Shown here piece by piece: positions 34,403 through 46,818 of a stretch of DNA of 64,000 nucleotides. Positions within the stretch are counted from its first letter, which is position 1. Each line of letters starts with the position of its first letter. Source of the stretch: Medicago truncatula (lineage: Eukaryota > Streptophyta > Magnoliopsida > Fabales > Fabaceae); contig NC_053044.1 in assembly GCF_003473485.1 (NCBI RefSeq), forward strand, positions 10,428,501 to 10,492,500, read 5' to 3'. A model generated the notes under the pieces. That model was not told the origin of the DNA. It did not search any database and worked only from the letters and a program-made list of their open reading frames with translations. The translations under genes and the position numbers were made by a program.

Positions 34403-36439
34403 TGTAACGCCCTAGTTGTTATATTTAATTATTTTTATTAATGTGGAGTATATATATATTTATATATGAGGTTTGGTGATTTATGTGGAGTATATGCATA
34501 TATTTATATACATATGTGTGATTTTGGGTGATTTATGTGGTGTATTATTTTATTATATGGTTTATTTAATAATAATTAGAATAAGTATGAAATATTAGTT
34601 ACTTTGGAGTTTGGGGAGTTATTTAATAATTATTAAAATTAATGGGGAGCTAATGGAAATATTAGGGAGTTAAGTAAGAGGGAAGTTGGGAAATAGACGT
34701 CAGAAGCAGTTTTACGTGAAACCAAGCCAAGGGAGAGAAAACCAGGAACAAGAGAGGAGAACCAAGGGAATCCATTTTTGTTGTGCATTTTCATTCTGAA
34801 CTAAGGTAAGGGTGAGGTTTACTTCAAGAATGTAGTTATTGAATTCTGATTTTGTGTTTAACAGAGTTTTGGTGAGAATTAGGGAAATTGGGTTTTTATG
34901 ATGAAATGATGAATTTGAAGTTGTAAGTGTGAATTTGGTGTTAGAAATAGGTTCTAAGTGCATACAGAAAGTTAATTTGTATCTGTAAACTGATTTGGGG
35001 AGTGATTGGAAGGAAAATGAGATTTTTGGGTAAAACCAGTTTTCTGCCCGTACAGAAGTTCATCGCTCGCCTCGCGAGTAGCTGTGCTCGCCATGGCGAG
35101 TGAGCAACTTCATAGCTCGCCTCGCGAGCAGACCAACTCGCCATGGCGAGTAACCCAGATCAAAACGTGATTTTTGAAAAGTTGTTATAAGATGTTTTGG
35201 GGATGGTTTAAGGTACCTAGATGATATTAATGATGAATGGTGGAAGTTTTAGGTTAAAAAGATGAATAGGGAACCTAGAAATGAGATTTGAGTGAGAAAA
35301 TGACATTTTTCCCGAGAGCACCTGATTTTCACTCGCCTCGAGTTCGCCTTGAACTCGCCATGGTGAGCTAGTGTTTTTGTGAACTCGCCATGGCGAGCAG
35401 ATGTGCTCGCGAGGCGAGCTGCACAGTTCCTGAGTGTTGTTTTGCTAGCTTGAATAGTAGTGGTTGATGTTGTTGTTTTTGAGCATGGTATATATAATTA
35501 TGCATTATTTTGGTTGATTGAATTGCTGGATTGATGATTACTGATGATGGTTGAAATGTATGCTAATTATTGAATCATACATATTGTTAAAGTGGAGTCA
35601 CATGGAGTTGCATTGCATGGTCAGTTGTATGTAGATATACACAAGTAGGTCCATTGCATATGCATAAAACAGCGGTGAGGGCTTCGGTCCTGATGAATGC
35701 TTTAACCATTCAAAAGCGGTGAGGGCTTTGGTCCTGTTTGGTACCACATGCATATTGCATCCATTGAGAAGTCTAAGATGGTGTCTTAGCAGTGTTTTCA
35801 TGTCATTTGCATGAGTCTTAGTTGTTGATTGCGGTTGTTACTTGAGTATTGATGTTGTTGATGAATATGTATTTATGTACTTATTGTGATGGAGAGATAT
35901 TGATGTTGTTGTTGTTGCTTGTGACTTATACATATATATGTTTACAAGATGATGTGTTTGTTGATTAGGGTGTTAGATTCAATTGAAGATTTTAATATCT
36001 ATATATATTGTTGTGAATATCACCCCTTCTGCTTGAAAATGTTGCCCTTCCTATGGGTAACTTGCAGGTGATCCTTAGTAGTTGGTGGTGGCTCAATGTC
36101 GTGTCTAGGGCTCTAATACGTGGGATGGGAACTATTATTTATTTTATTGTTTATTTCCTTCCATGTATCAAATTTTGGAATTGTGATGTTTTATTGTCTT
36201 TTGAACAATGTTGTTGAATTATGCTAAGGCCTTTAATGCCATAGACTGTTGTTGGATGTTATGAGGTTATGGATTTGAAAACTATTCCGCTGCTATGTTT
36301 TCATAAATAATAAGTTGTTTTGATTAAATAGTTTTATCTTCTATTTAAGAAATTTTGAAAATGACGTGTAGCATGCCCGTTGTGAATTACTCTGTTGTAT
36401 AAATGTTATTTAATTGTTTTTGGGTAACGGGGTGTTACA
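34403..36439 (+). mobile_element. Probable solo LTR (Ty3/gypsy type), 2.0 kb
   Basis: It begins TGTAACGCCCTAG and ends GGGGTGTTACA, giving TG...CA with short inverted termini, the usual form of some plant gypsy LTRs. It has no coding domains and no second LTR in the window. The flanking 5-mers (ttcgt, ttgtg) match only partly, so a target duplication is not proven. It contains two blocks of palindromic GC modules (35065-35145, 35330-35425) and a repeated 'aagcggtgagggctt-ggtcctg' unit near 35672 and 35715. Confidence 0.6.
35065..35425. repeat. Palindromic GC modules in solo LTR
   Basis: Pairs of ctcgcctcgcgag and ctcgccatggcgag recur at 35067-35100, 35117-35146 and 35330-35425 (one degenerate). 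They are the same modules as in the Athila-like element 7-14 kb away. Confidence 0.9.
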
Positions 36440-37009
36440 TTGTGACCTATTTCTTATCAATTGATTGAATTTTTTAAAAAGGGTTAATTTAAGTTGGATT
36501 TGAACAATAGTAGAACTAAACTATAATTTAACTCTTAACCAAATCAGCTTGTGATTATTTGTTAGTCTTCTATGAAATTACTCTAACTAATTGGAATTTC
36601 TCTCTCAAAGCTATCATAATCTTTCTTTTCTTTGATAAAATCTTATTATGTTTTCTTTCTATTGAACCTAAATTGAGGGAGAGGAAAGAAAGAAACAGAA
36701 GAACGTTGAAGAGATCCTTTCTATAGCGAGAAAAATCAAGGAAGAACAATACATAGGAAAGGTGAAAAGAGCAGGTCACTTATGGCTTATGCAATAGAGA
36801 GAGAACGGGATAAGGGAAATGGAGAAAGCCAATTTACTCTTAACACTTCTCTCATTTGATATGCCCCCTCTCTCTCTATTGCAACGCAAAAAATCTTATA
36901 TATATATATAAGTATAATTTTTTAGGCATCTAGACCTTTTTTGAAGAAAAGACATCTACAATTTTACTTTTAATTAAAATCAAAATTTTATAAAAATAAT
37001 CATACGCAT

Positions 37010-38300
37010 TATGCAACGCAAAAAAAAATTATACGCAGTAGCGTAACAAAAAAACAGACACACATAAAGTATTACTCTAAATGTTAATGTGTGTGTGTAT
37101 ATTTGTGAGGTTGAAGAAAGAAAATAAAAATATTTGGTATCATTAAATGACAGCGTGAATAAAAATATTTGTGAGGTTGTGATGATTAAACGATATTGAA
37201 ATTAAATATATAAATGATAAAAGGATAAAATAAAATTTCTTTGAAAAAAAAAGTAATAAAATTAAATGGGACCTCCTTAAAAAAAAAATTAAATGGAACG
37301 GTTCAAAAAAAAAATTAAATGGAAGAAAAAAAACGTATTGAAATATAATATTAAAAAATAAAAGAAAAGGTTCCTAACGTGAATTGAAGAGAGATACTTG
37401 TGAAATAAATTGTCGAGAAGTAGTTTTTTGAAGTAGCATTCAACAACTTTTGGCCAAAGCTCATTCCATTCAATTTTATGCATTAAAAAAAGTACATATT
37501 TTAGTAATTACTTAATTGATATTGTATTTGGCCTAACTTCTCCTTAAAAATGTAGAGAAGTTGAAAAAAAAAGTAGGGTCAAACAGTATCTTTTTCGCCC
37601 ACAACGACAGTGTAGAAGCAACTGGATTTGGGAGAAAAAATTGGAAAATAGTTAAAAACAAAAAATTGTAAAATAGTTAAAAAAAAATTGGTGAGGTAGC
37701 ACTCAACCAAGCAACACTAAAAAAATTATATGCATTAGCGTAACAAAAAAACAGATAGACGAAGATAAAATATTACTCTAAACGTTAATGTGTGTGTGTG
37801 TATATTCGCGAGGTTGAAGAAAGGAAATAAAAATATTTGGAATCATTAAATGACAGCGTGAATAAAAATATTTGTGAGGTTGTGATGATTAAACGATATT
37901 GAAATTAAATATATAAGTGATAAAAAGATAATAAAATTTCTATGAAAAAAGATAAAATTAAATGGAACGGTTAAAAAAATAAAGTTAAATGGAAGAAAAA
38001 AACATATTGAAATATAATATTAAAAAATAAAAAAAAGGTTCCCAACATGAGTTGAAAAGAGGTGCTTGTAAAATATATTGTCGAGAAGTAGTTTTTCAAA
38101 GTAACATTCAACAGCTTATGGTCAAAGCTCATTTCATTCAATTTTATGAGTTCAAAAAAGTTCTTTTTTAGTAAGTACTTAATTGATATTGTGTTAGGCC
38201 TAACTTCTCCTTAAAAATGTAGAAAAGTTTGAAAAAAGTCGGGTCAAACGATACATTAATCTCCGACAACAACAATGTAGAAGCAACTGAATTTGAGAGA
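37010..38300. repeat. Tandem duplication of about 0.7 kb in second Helitron
   Basis: Copy 1 (about 37020-37640) and copy 2 (about 37720-38300) share 'gcgtaacaaaaaaacagaca', the gtgtgtgtatatt-g-gaggttgaag run, 'aatgacagcgtgaataaaaa' and 'taacttctccttaaaaatgt'. They differ by scattered substitutions. This is the 5' part of the Helitron. Confidence 0.8.
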
Positions 38301-38520
38301 AAAATTGAAAAATAGTTAAAAATATAAAAATTAGAAAATAATTAAAAGTTATTAAAAATATAAAAATTAGAAAATAATTAAAAAAATTGGTTAGGGGCAA
38401 GAATGAAAATTCATAGGCAAAAAAAAAAACTCACTAATAAGTAGATTACCAAAATACCCCCCTCCTAGGGGCAAAATGATAAAATCAATGGACATGTATT
38501 TTTATAATAGTATATATAGA

Positions 38521-39965
38521 TATAGATTTATCTCCAATGCTCTACATATTTATAGACACCTACAAATTTAGTATTACCGAAATATTATATATAAGATGTA
38601 TAACATGGACACCATATATATAGTAAAATCACTTTATTTTCATTTAAAAAAATATTTATTAGAAGACAACAAATTTTGGTGAGCTATGCAGAATTTCAAA
38701 TTGTCAAACTTATACTCAATTTGTGAAATAGCTATATTAATAACCATACTCATCAGTGAATTTTATAATTTATTTATGAAAAGCTAAATAAGATAATTTG
38801 TAAGTGGTTGTAACTAGTCATAAGCCATATTTGATTACCTTATTATAACTAGATTAAGCCTAAGGTATGCATAATAAGATTATTCAAGATTATCACTAGA
38901 TAAATTCATATTTATCATGAATTCTCTTACTCCAAAAGACTAACATTATTTCAAAATACATATTAGATTAAAAAGGTATTAAGACAATTCTTTATTAATT
39001 AAACCAAACGGATGGTACCATTAGAATAATTTATAAACCTTAGTCAAATCACTATGAGTGATAATTAAAACGGATTTAATATTCACAGTAGTTAAACACA
39101 TAGTATTTATAGTTCCATCATATATAAATTTATAAGGGATTTTAATATAGTATTTTCATTAATGGTAAAGAAGCAATGGCTTAACATCCTCATTAACAGT
39201 CCTTGCCCTTAATTAACTTTTCAATATAACTTTTTCTATAAGCATATTCTACCGTATGGATTACCTTAATATTATATGTATAATTTTTTTTTTGAAGGAA
39301 TTATATGTATAAATTATAAACTATGATTATCCCCCATTTGTATTTTTATTTGTAGATTATAAAATAAATGACAAATGTGGTTTATGGAAGCGGTTTATGT
39401 TCATGTGATTTCATTTCATTAATGTTCTATGATAGTTTATGTGGTACAGAATTTAAGGATAAATTGAGATTACATATTTAAATAGTTCAATAAATACAAT
39501 CTAATTAGCTAACTAAAAAGACCTTATCATACATTTAGTACCCTTTATTGTTTTAATAATACCTATTTAGTCACTAGGAAAGGCTAATTTAATACATTTG
39601 CTAAGAATTTATTGTGTACTACTAGTCAATGTAGCATAAATGACTTAATAGGCCCTTTTAGTGTAATTTAGTTTATGTTGATAAATTATGATCCTTAAGA
39701 TTTAATAGCGCCTCACATAGCTAGAATAATCTCCATATATATTATAGGAATTCTCCCTAGTTAGCCATAAAATTTAATATAGTAACTTTCCAATTATAAT
39801 TATATCTTGTGGCCATAGATTAGAATTTACCTTAATTGCAATGACCCCTGTTAATGACATATAAGTAAGAAGTTGTGTCAACGAAAGTTGATGTGTTTGC
39901 ATTATTTTTTTTTACTAAATACATCAATTTTTACTAACTCATCTTTTTCATATATATAAAAAAGA
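38521..39965. other. AT-rich DNA, no feature
   Basis: No open frame with recognisable content and no clear repeats. It is host flank of the second Helitron. Confidence 0.4.
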
Positions 39966-39969
39966 GATT

Positions 39970-40985
39970 GTAACATGTTTTTGGTTTTAACTTTGATAAC
40001 AAGGTAGGATGGCTACTGGCTAAACCGTCATTTTGTTATTTTTAATGTTTGAGACCCTATTGATATAGTCCATAGGTGTGTTTAAATTCTAAAGGGGAAA
40101 TAGTCACTTTGATCCCTGAATGAGTGACGAGTAGTTATAATAGTCCCTCAATGTGTCGAAATTGCAAAATAGTTCCTGATTGTGTAGTTTATTAGTCAAA
40201 ATAGTCATTGTTATTAAAATATTTCATTAATATTGTCATATTAGTCCTTCAATAGACTTATTATTGTCATATTAGTCCTTATACATACTTACTTATTGTC
40301 TTTTTAGTCCCTATATCAAAATAGTTATTGTGAGTATTAAGGGATTATTTAAGCTTTAGGGACTATTTTGACTAACAAAGTGGACAATCAGGAACTATAT
40401 ATTTTAAAATTTTGATATATTGAAGGACTATTTTGACTACTTGCTACACATTCAGGGACCAAATTAACTATTAACCCAATTCCAAAAACCACTCGAGTCT
40501 ATGTGTCCTCGATTATAAATTTCACGGATCAAGTTGATTAGTAGAAAACACATTTGAACATCAAACTAAATAAAACATGTTTGATGATCAAACTAACCAA
40601 CAAAAGATGCATATAAAGACATTATAATTTTAACACATTTAAGGACTATTTTAAGGGATATTCTTCTTTACATGAGATTATATTTTATGAGACTCAAAGG
40701 TAGGATCCTTTGAGCTATGATCTAATTTTTATTATATATATTTATCAATTTAATGCAGGTGGGAGCTTATTAATCCAAACGCAAATATATATAATTTATC
40801 TTTCACATGCTGTTCCGGTTGATGGGGTTGAGGTCAGGTTCAGCAAATTGTGAAGAAAAAATCATGAAAATTGGATTGTATTCATTCACACATCTAAGCC
40901 AGTTTGAACCGTTTTCCATTTCTTAAGAGTGTTAGACTACGAGAATGCTAGCTTAATTTAAATCTTGATGTTTGTCGGCTGCTAC
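39970..40985 (+). pseudogene. P450 terminal-exon relic
   Basis: The last exon lies at 40759-40853 (starting WELINPNA) with its AG acceptor. It carries 4 extra bases in an AT run after the start, which shifts the frame before the stop. The upstream intron sequence matches the last intron of the other copies (about 39975-40055 resembles 55120-55190; 40690-40758 resembles 63597-63668), and the 3' flank also matches. A MITE sits in the intron. All other exons are absent. With the relic at 68-490 it probably marks one or two lost P450 copies on the left of the array. Confidence 0.85.
40094..40477. mobile_element. MULE-type MITE (384 bp)
   Basis: Imperfect terminal inverted repeats (ggggaaatagtcactttgat... 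at left; reverse complement of ...attaactattaaccc at right) are flanked by a 9-bp target duplication, AATTCTAAA versus AATTCCAAA. It is non-coding. Confidence 0.8.
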
Positions 40986-41212
40986 TATTGTTCTGAATAA
41001 TTTTCTTTTATGATATTGTACATTGACATTTGGATTAAGTGTGTAAACACATGTCTGATTCAATATCATTCTAGTGATTGAAGTTTGGTAAAAAAAAAAA
41101 CGAAATTAATAGGTTTACGCTAGCATGATTTATCTATGTTTTTATCTGAGTTATCTATGTTTGATTTTTGAGGGAAATTAGTTTTTATTTGATATTTGTT
41201 TGAATAGTCGTC

Positions 41213-41299
41213 GTGAGCTTAACTCAGTTAATGGAGATAATATATAGTATATGCAAGGTCTGAGGTTTGAACTCTAGACACCGCAAAAAAAAAAAAAAA
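41213..41299 (+). mobile_element. SINE
   Basis: It starts GTGAGCTTAACTCAGTTAAT (A-box-like), has a B-box-like GGTTTGAACTC, and ends in a poly(A) run. This tRNA-like pol III layout is shared with the SINEs at 51695 and 62081. Confidence 0.7.
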
Positions 41300-41534
41300 T
41301 CAACGGTCCTTATGAAATTATTCTTGAAAATTGGTTCAAATAAAGTGTTTATTTTGTTAATATTCTGCATGCCACTTTTTAAAGAAAAATTATAATTAGT
41401 TCTACTAATTTCATGGGCTTGTCACAAGGTTTTATTTTTATCTCCTACTTATATTGAGACACTTTTGATTAATGTTTTTTTTTTTTTAAGGAACTTTTGA
41501 TGAATGATATTAGTTGATTTTGTTGTAAAAAATA

Positions 41535-41819
41535 GGGTTAATTAAGTTTTTAGTCCCTATAAATATTCAGAATTTTGTTTTTAGTCCCCACAAAATAAAA
41601 TCACACTTTTTAGTCCTTATAAAATTTTCCATCAACATTTTTAGTCCTTATAAAATTTTTCATAAGCATTTTTAGTCCCTATAAAAATTTTCCATTAGCA
41701 TTTTTAGTCCCTAAAATGCTTAAGGAAAATGTTACAGGGACTAAAAAGTGTGATTTTATTTTATAGGGACTAAAAACAAAACTGTAAATATTTATAGGGA
41801 CTAAAAACTTAATTAACCC
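41535..41819. mobile_element. MULE-type MITE (285 bp)
   Basis: Near-perfect long inverted termini start gggttaattaagtttttagt. The 9-mers on each side are taaaaaata and taaaaaaaa (8 of 9). Internal short repeats of 'tttttagtcc' fill the middle. Confidence 0.8.
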
Positions 41820-42377
41820 TAAAAAAAATAAAACAGTTCTACTTGCAATCCGATAAATGAATTGAAGAAGCCAGCTACCGAGTTTTATGAGAAATAAAGC
41901 TTTCTTTGGAGAATAAAAATGTTGAACAAAAGATGGTCAAATTGGTTGCAGTTGGTTTTAGATAGTTTCTTAATGGCTTCATAATTATTGCTTGTTGTAG
42001 TGAAATTATGTGTATCAGACATAATTTCTATTTTTTGAAACACACAAAAGAACAAGCAAGAGAAATCTTAAAGGAAAACTAAATTTCTATTTTGTGTCAA
42101 ATTGCAATTTTTTTTATCAGACAGAGAATATCCCTAAGGATCAAAAGCATTATTGTGAATAAAATAGAATTAGATTTTTGTTTTTTTGTCAAATGCAGTA
42201 AGTTGGTTCAATCAATATCCAATATTTGTTTGCTAGTAACTAGAAATGAAGGAATAAACGATTAAGAATCATACCAACAAATTGAAAGGAGTAAACTAAT
42301 ATAAATATACCCATACGACATGCATGTAAATACAGCAACAAAGTAAGAGTTACATAGATCTAGTGACGAAGTTTACA

Positions 42378-45300
42378 ATGGATGCAATTTATTTTGGGTG
42401 GTTAGGTTTAGTGATTGGGTTTGTGTTGTGGTGGTGGAATGAATATTGGTATATTATTCCTCTCAAGTTCAAATGCTCAAAATCTGCTACAAAGTTACCA
42501 CCTGGTCATATGGGTCTCCCTTTTATTGGAGAAATGATTAGTTTTCTTTGGTATTTCAAAATTGTTAGACGACCAGATGACTTCATTAATGCCAAGAGAC
42601 ACAAGTAAGTTAATTTTAGACACTTCTCAAAGGCCATCTTATAATAAAAAATAAGAATGATCAAGATATATAGGAACAACCATTTTCTTGAATAATCTAT
42701 CCAACCATTGATTGATATTTATTTAATGAATTGATTAATTATTTGTGTCTTTTTTTTATATAATTTTAACAATAGTAAATAATAAAATGTTTATTATTTT
42801 CATATAATATTTTACAAATGCATAAGGCATCAATCTTAACATATCTCAATTTAAATAATAGTAATTAATTTTATAGGTAAAATTTATTTAATGATGTTAC
42901 CATAGTCAAGTATTATAATGGTTTAGTTTCTTCTTTTTGAATATATTAGTTTTAATTAGTAGGATTCTTATTTAACTTATTTTTATGTAGAAAAACAAAA
43001 CGAATAACACAAGTAGAAAAATAAAGTTGTTTTATCATATTCTCTCACAATTGAGGCAAATGATTGCACTCAATTGATTAATGAAACCCAGTTAAGACGA
43101 ATCATTTAGAATAATTTGAGTTTGAATTATGAGTAGAATAATTAATTTTTAGACTTGAGTTATCTGCAACCTAAATTCTAGATACTACGATCATTTTTTT
43201 TCTTCTTCCAAGACTTACACATATAACGAGAAATGATGACGAGGTAAATTTAAAAATTATTTGTATGGAGTGGTTAAAAATTAAAATAAAATATTTCTAA
43301 GGATTCATCAATATCATTATTAGAGTAACATTTAAGTTGGTTCGTAAAATTGTAGGCTTGTATTGACCTAGTGTTCACAATATCAATATATTAAAATTGT
43401 TTAGACAATTACAAGGCATGTGATGCCTGCCGTGATAGTCGTAGGGGGTTGTGGAACGTGAATCTAACCGCGTTGGCGGTTGATTCATTCGCCATTTTGA
43501 AATGTGAAGGCTCACATAACAATTTTTTTCTATTTGATTCCGAGCTCGTACACGGACTTGATGGATAGCGTTTGTGTTGTGTGTGCGTTTGCATTTGTTT
43601 CTTTTAACCCACTTTTGCATTTGGACATTATCTATACCCATTTGGGTTGATTTTGTGGCTTGAATGGGTTTTGTTAATGTCCCACAATAGTTTGTATTCT
43701 CTTTTTATTTTAATATATCTAGGGTCTTGCATAGGGTCTCCATCTGCACCCAACTGCTTCAAAAAAATAAAATTGCAAAGCGTTATTCAAATTATACATG
43801 TTTGAATATAGTATCAAATGCATCTATGATATTATTCACCTAGTTTCAAATTGATTTTTCAATATTGTCAACTTAACTTCATAATCATTGTCATAATGAT
43901 ACATGATTGTTGATTAACAATGAATCAGATATGGTGATGAAGTAGGTATGTTTAGAACACACCTTTTTGGGACACCATCCATTATTGTATACACTCCAAC
44001 AATTCACAAATTTGTGCTACATTCCGAGGACAAATTCAAAGCAGAATGGCCTACCATTGAACTTATGGGCCGAAATTCAATAGTGGCTGTCCATGGAAAA
44101 GCCCATATGCGGGTCCGCAACTTTGTCACCAATGCCATCAATCGACCCGAGGCCCTAAACCGAATTGCTACTCTTGTTCAACCTCGTATGGTTGCTGCTC
44201 TTCAATCTTGGGCACAAATGGGTAAAATCAAAGCTCGGTTTGAAACTCAAAAGGTATTTATTTGTAGAGTTAAACAAATTTTTTATCGTTATAAATAAAT
44301 TATTTTTTGTTTTTAGTTTAATGGTTCAATTATTTGTCGTCTTCAAATTTGGTTCAGATGAAACTAAGGAAGCATACTTTAAATTTCATCACAACCATGA
44401 CAGTATATATTCATGTGGAATTTTTCATTAAGCACTCATGGAGCTTAAACTAATAAACTAAACCATTATGATTTATGAAATATTAAATGTAGATGACATT
44501 TGAGAACATTGGGAAATTATTCTTTAGCAAAGAGCCAGGCCCTTTTCTAAATTCCTTGGATAAACTCTATCAAGACTTGCTTCTAGGAGTGAGAGCCTAT
44601 CCAATTAACATTCCTGGTTTTGCATACCACCATGCTCTTCAGGTTCGATTAAACTCCCATTCCATTAATTATCAACAAGTTTTGCTTCAATTAACTCCTT
44701 GAATCTATGAAAATATTATTTTTTGTTTCTTTAACTGGTGTTTCAGGGGCACCCGTTAGCATGACCTTATTATAATTATAACACATGTACTTAAAATTTC
44801 AGTGTAGAAGAAAGCTTGATGACTTTTTCGGGATGGAATTAGATAACAGAAAGAATAAAGATAAGGTGGAAACAATTGATCTAATGGATGGGTTGATGCA
44901 AATTGAAGATGATGATGGTGACAAATTGAGTGACAAAGAAGTTGTAGACAACATTGTCTCTCTAGTAGCTGCTGGATATATATCAACTTCCCTTGCATCT
45001 ACTTGGGCTATATACCTTCTTGCTAAGTATCCAATTGTGCTAAAAAAGCTTAGGGTAATATATATAATTTTTCGTTGATAATTTGTATTTGTCTAAGTGT
45101 CGGTCCAATAATTTTTAATAGTAAATAAGGTCCAAAACAAATTTTAATATATGAGACATTTCTTATCTGCATATGAAACCTTGTTTCGTTTATAAAATCC
45201 AATAAAAATAATTTTTTTATTGATAGACCTAAAACGAGAACTTTAGCAGTCTTACCTTTAAATCGGTCTTACACAGGTTGTTAAGTTTAACTTTATGTTA

Positions 45301-46744
45301 ACAATTGCAGGAAGAGAACATGGCTTTCAGAAAGGGAAGTCCTGAGGATTTTATTACACCTAAAGATGTTTCGAATTTAAAATACACAAACAAGGTCTTT
45401 CATTGGTTAAGGTTTTTTGTATAAATATAAACACAAATATACATATTTATATAGGTTATTAAATTAATTTGAACACAGGTCGTTGAAGAAGTGATAAGAA
45501 TGGCCAATATTGCAGCTTGTGCTTTCAGAAAAGTTGACACTGAAGTTGATTATAAAGGTACATGGTTGCAGTTTTTGAGAAATTTACTACTCCCTTGTCC
45601 CATTCTTTTTTTTGTCAAATGATTTTTTTAAGGTTAATAAGTCTTTATCCTCTGTAATATAGGTCATTTATGATTTTTTTTCCTGTAAAATTTTTAGAAA
45701 ATTTATTGAAAAAAAAAATAATATTGGTTTTTGTTTGGTCTATTAACCCTTTTTTTTATACCAAATATCTATCTATATTGTACTCCCTCCGTCCCATAAT
45801 AACTGAACAATTTGCAAAAAAAAGTGTTTCAAAATAACTAAACCATTTCACTTTTTAATTAAATATTAATTACTTTTTTCCTTTTATAACTCTAATTAAT
45901 ATTACTTTTATCATTTCCAATTCAATATATTCCACTTTACATTTATGATAGTGGATAATGCACTAATATGTAGAAGAGCCAATTCGTATTGGAAAATGTG
46001 TGGTGAACATCCAAGCACCCCAATAACACAATGTGAGAAAAAGAAAGAGACGAATATGATAGATGTGATAGACCTCCATAATCTCCCTCCTTCGTGAACT
46101 CAAAATAGACACTTTAGCGAAAACGTAAAATAACACAACAAAATTTTAGGGTGGAAAACCTTTTCAATGTGAGTAAGGAAAAACTACGGGACCCTTGGGC
46201 CTCTTAAACTTCCACTCTAATGATAACGAGAATACAACTACTCCACCCTTAGGTGGATCTCACTACAATTTATCTCTCAATTTGTAAGGAACACTCTCAC
46301 AAATTGGCTCACTATTTTCTCACAAAAAAACTCTAGCTATGCGGATCACTTTTATCTTTTGAGCAAGCCAAAGTTGCCTCACATGCATGAAGACACTTGT
46401 TATTTTCCTTTCATGCAAAACACCAAGTGTCAGTTGCAACACATGCACCACACCATGTATCTCTTGCAATACATGCATCATAACACGTGTTACTCATACA
46501 CTACACTATTTGTACACCATACACCTTGCTACTTGTCATCACATGCAACCTTTCATTTTGTCAAATGTATGTTGGCGGCGTGGCAATAGTTGGACCCCAC
46601 AATTAGTGATTTTATTGGAAGATAGAGATAAAGAGAATACAATACTCCTATTTTAAATAAGAATATAAAATTTATAGATGTCCAAATATAAGAGTTGATT
46701 AATAGCGAGTATATCATTAATGTCATTTTTACTGGTCTGTAGCA

Positions 46745-46818
<74 letters not shown>

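Larger units (their letters stand above)
31543..38520 (-). mobile_element. Second Helitron with B3-domain exons
   Basis: The minus-strand 5' end at 38520 is TCTATATATACTATTATAA with host A before it. The 3' end is CTAG at 31546-31543 with host T, and a 9-bp hairpin lies at 31572-31552 (one G-T pair, loop of 3). The first 11 bases equal those of the 15.8-kb Helitron. No Rep or helicase is present, so it is non-autonomous and probably moved by a RepHel such as the one at 7134. It holds two B3-domain exons, possible RPA-like scraps and a solo LTR (34403-36439). Without that LTR it is about 4.9 kb. Confidence 0.75.

Noticed and set aside
43375..43641. 88-residue frame in intron 1 of P450 copy A
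   Set aside because: It lies in an intron in what looks like transposon debris, and no recognisable domain is present.
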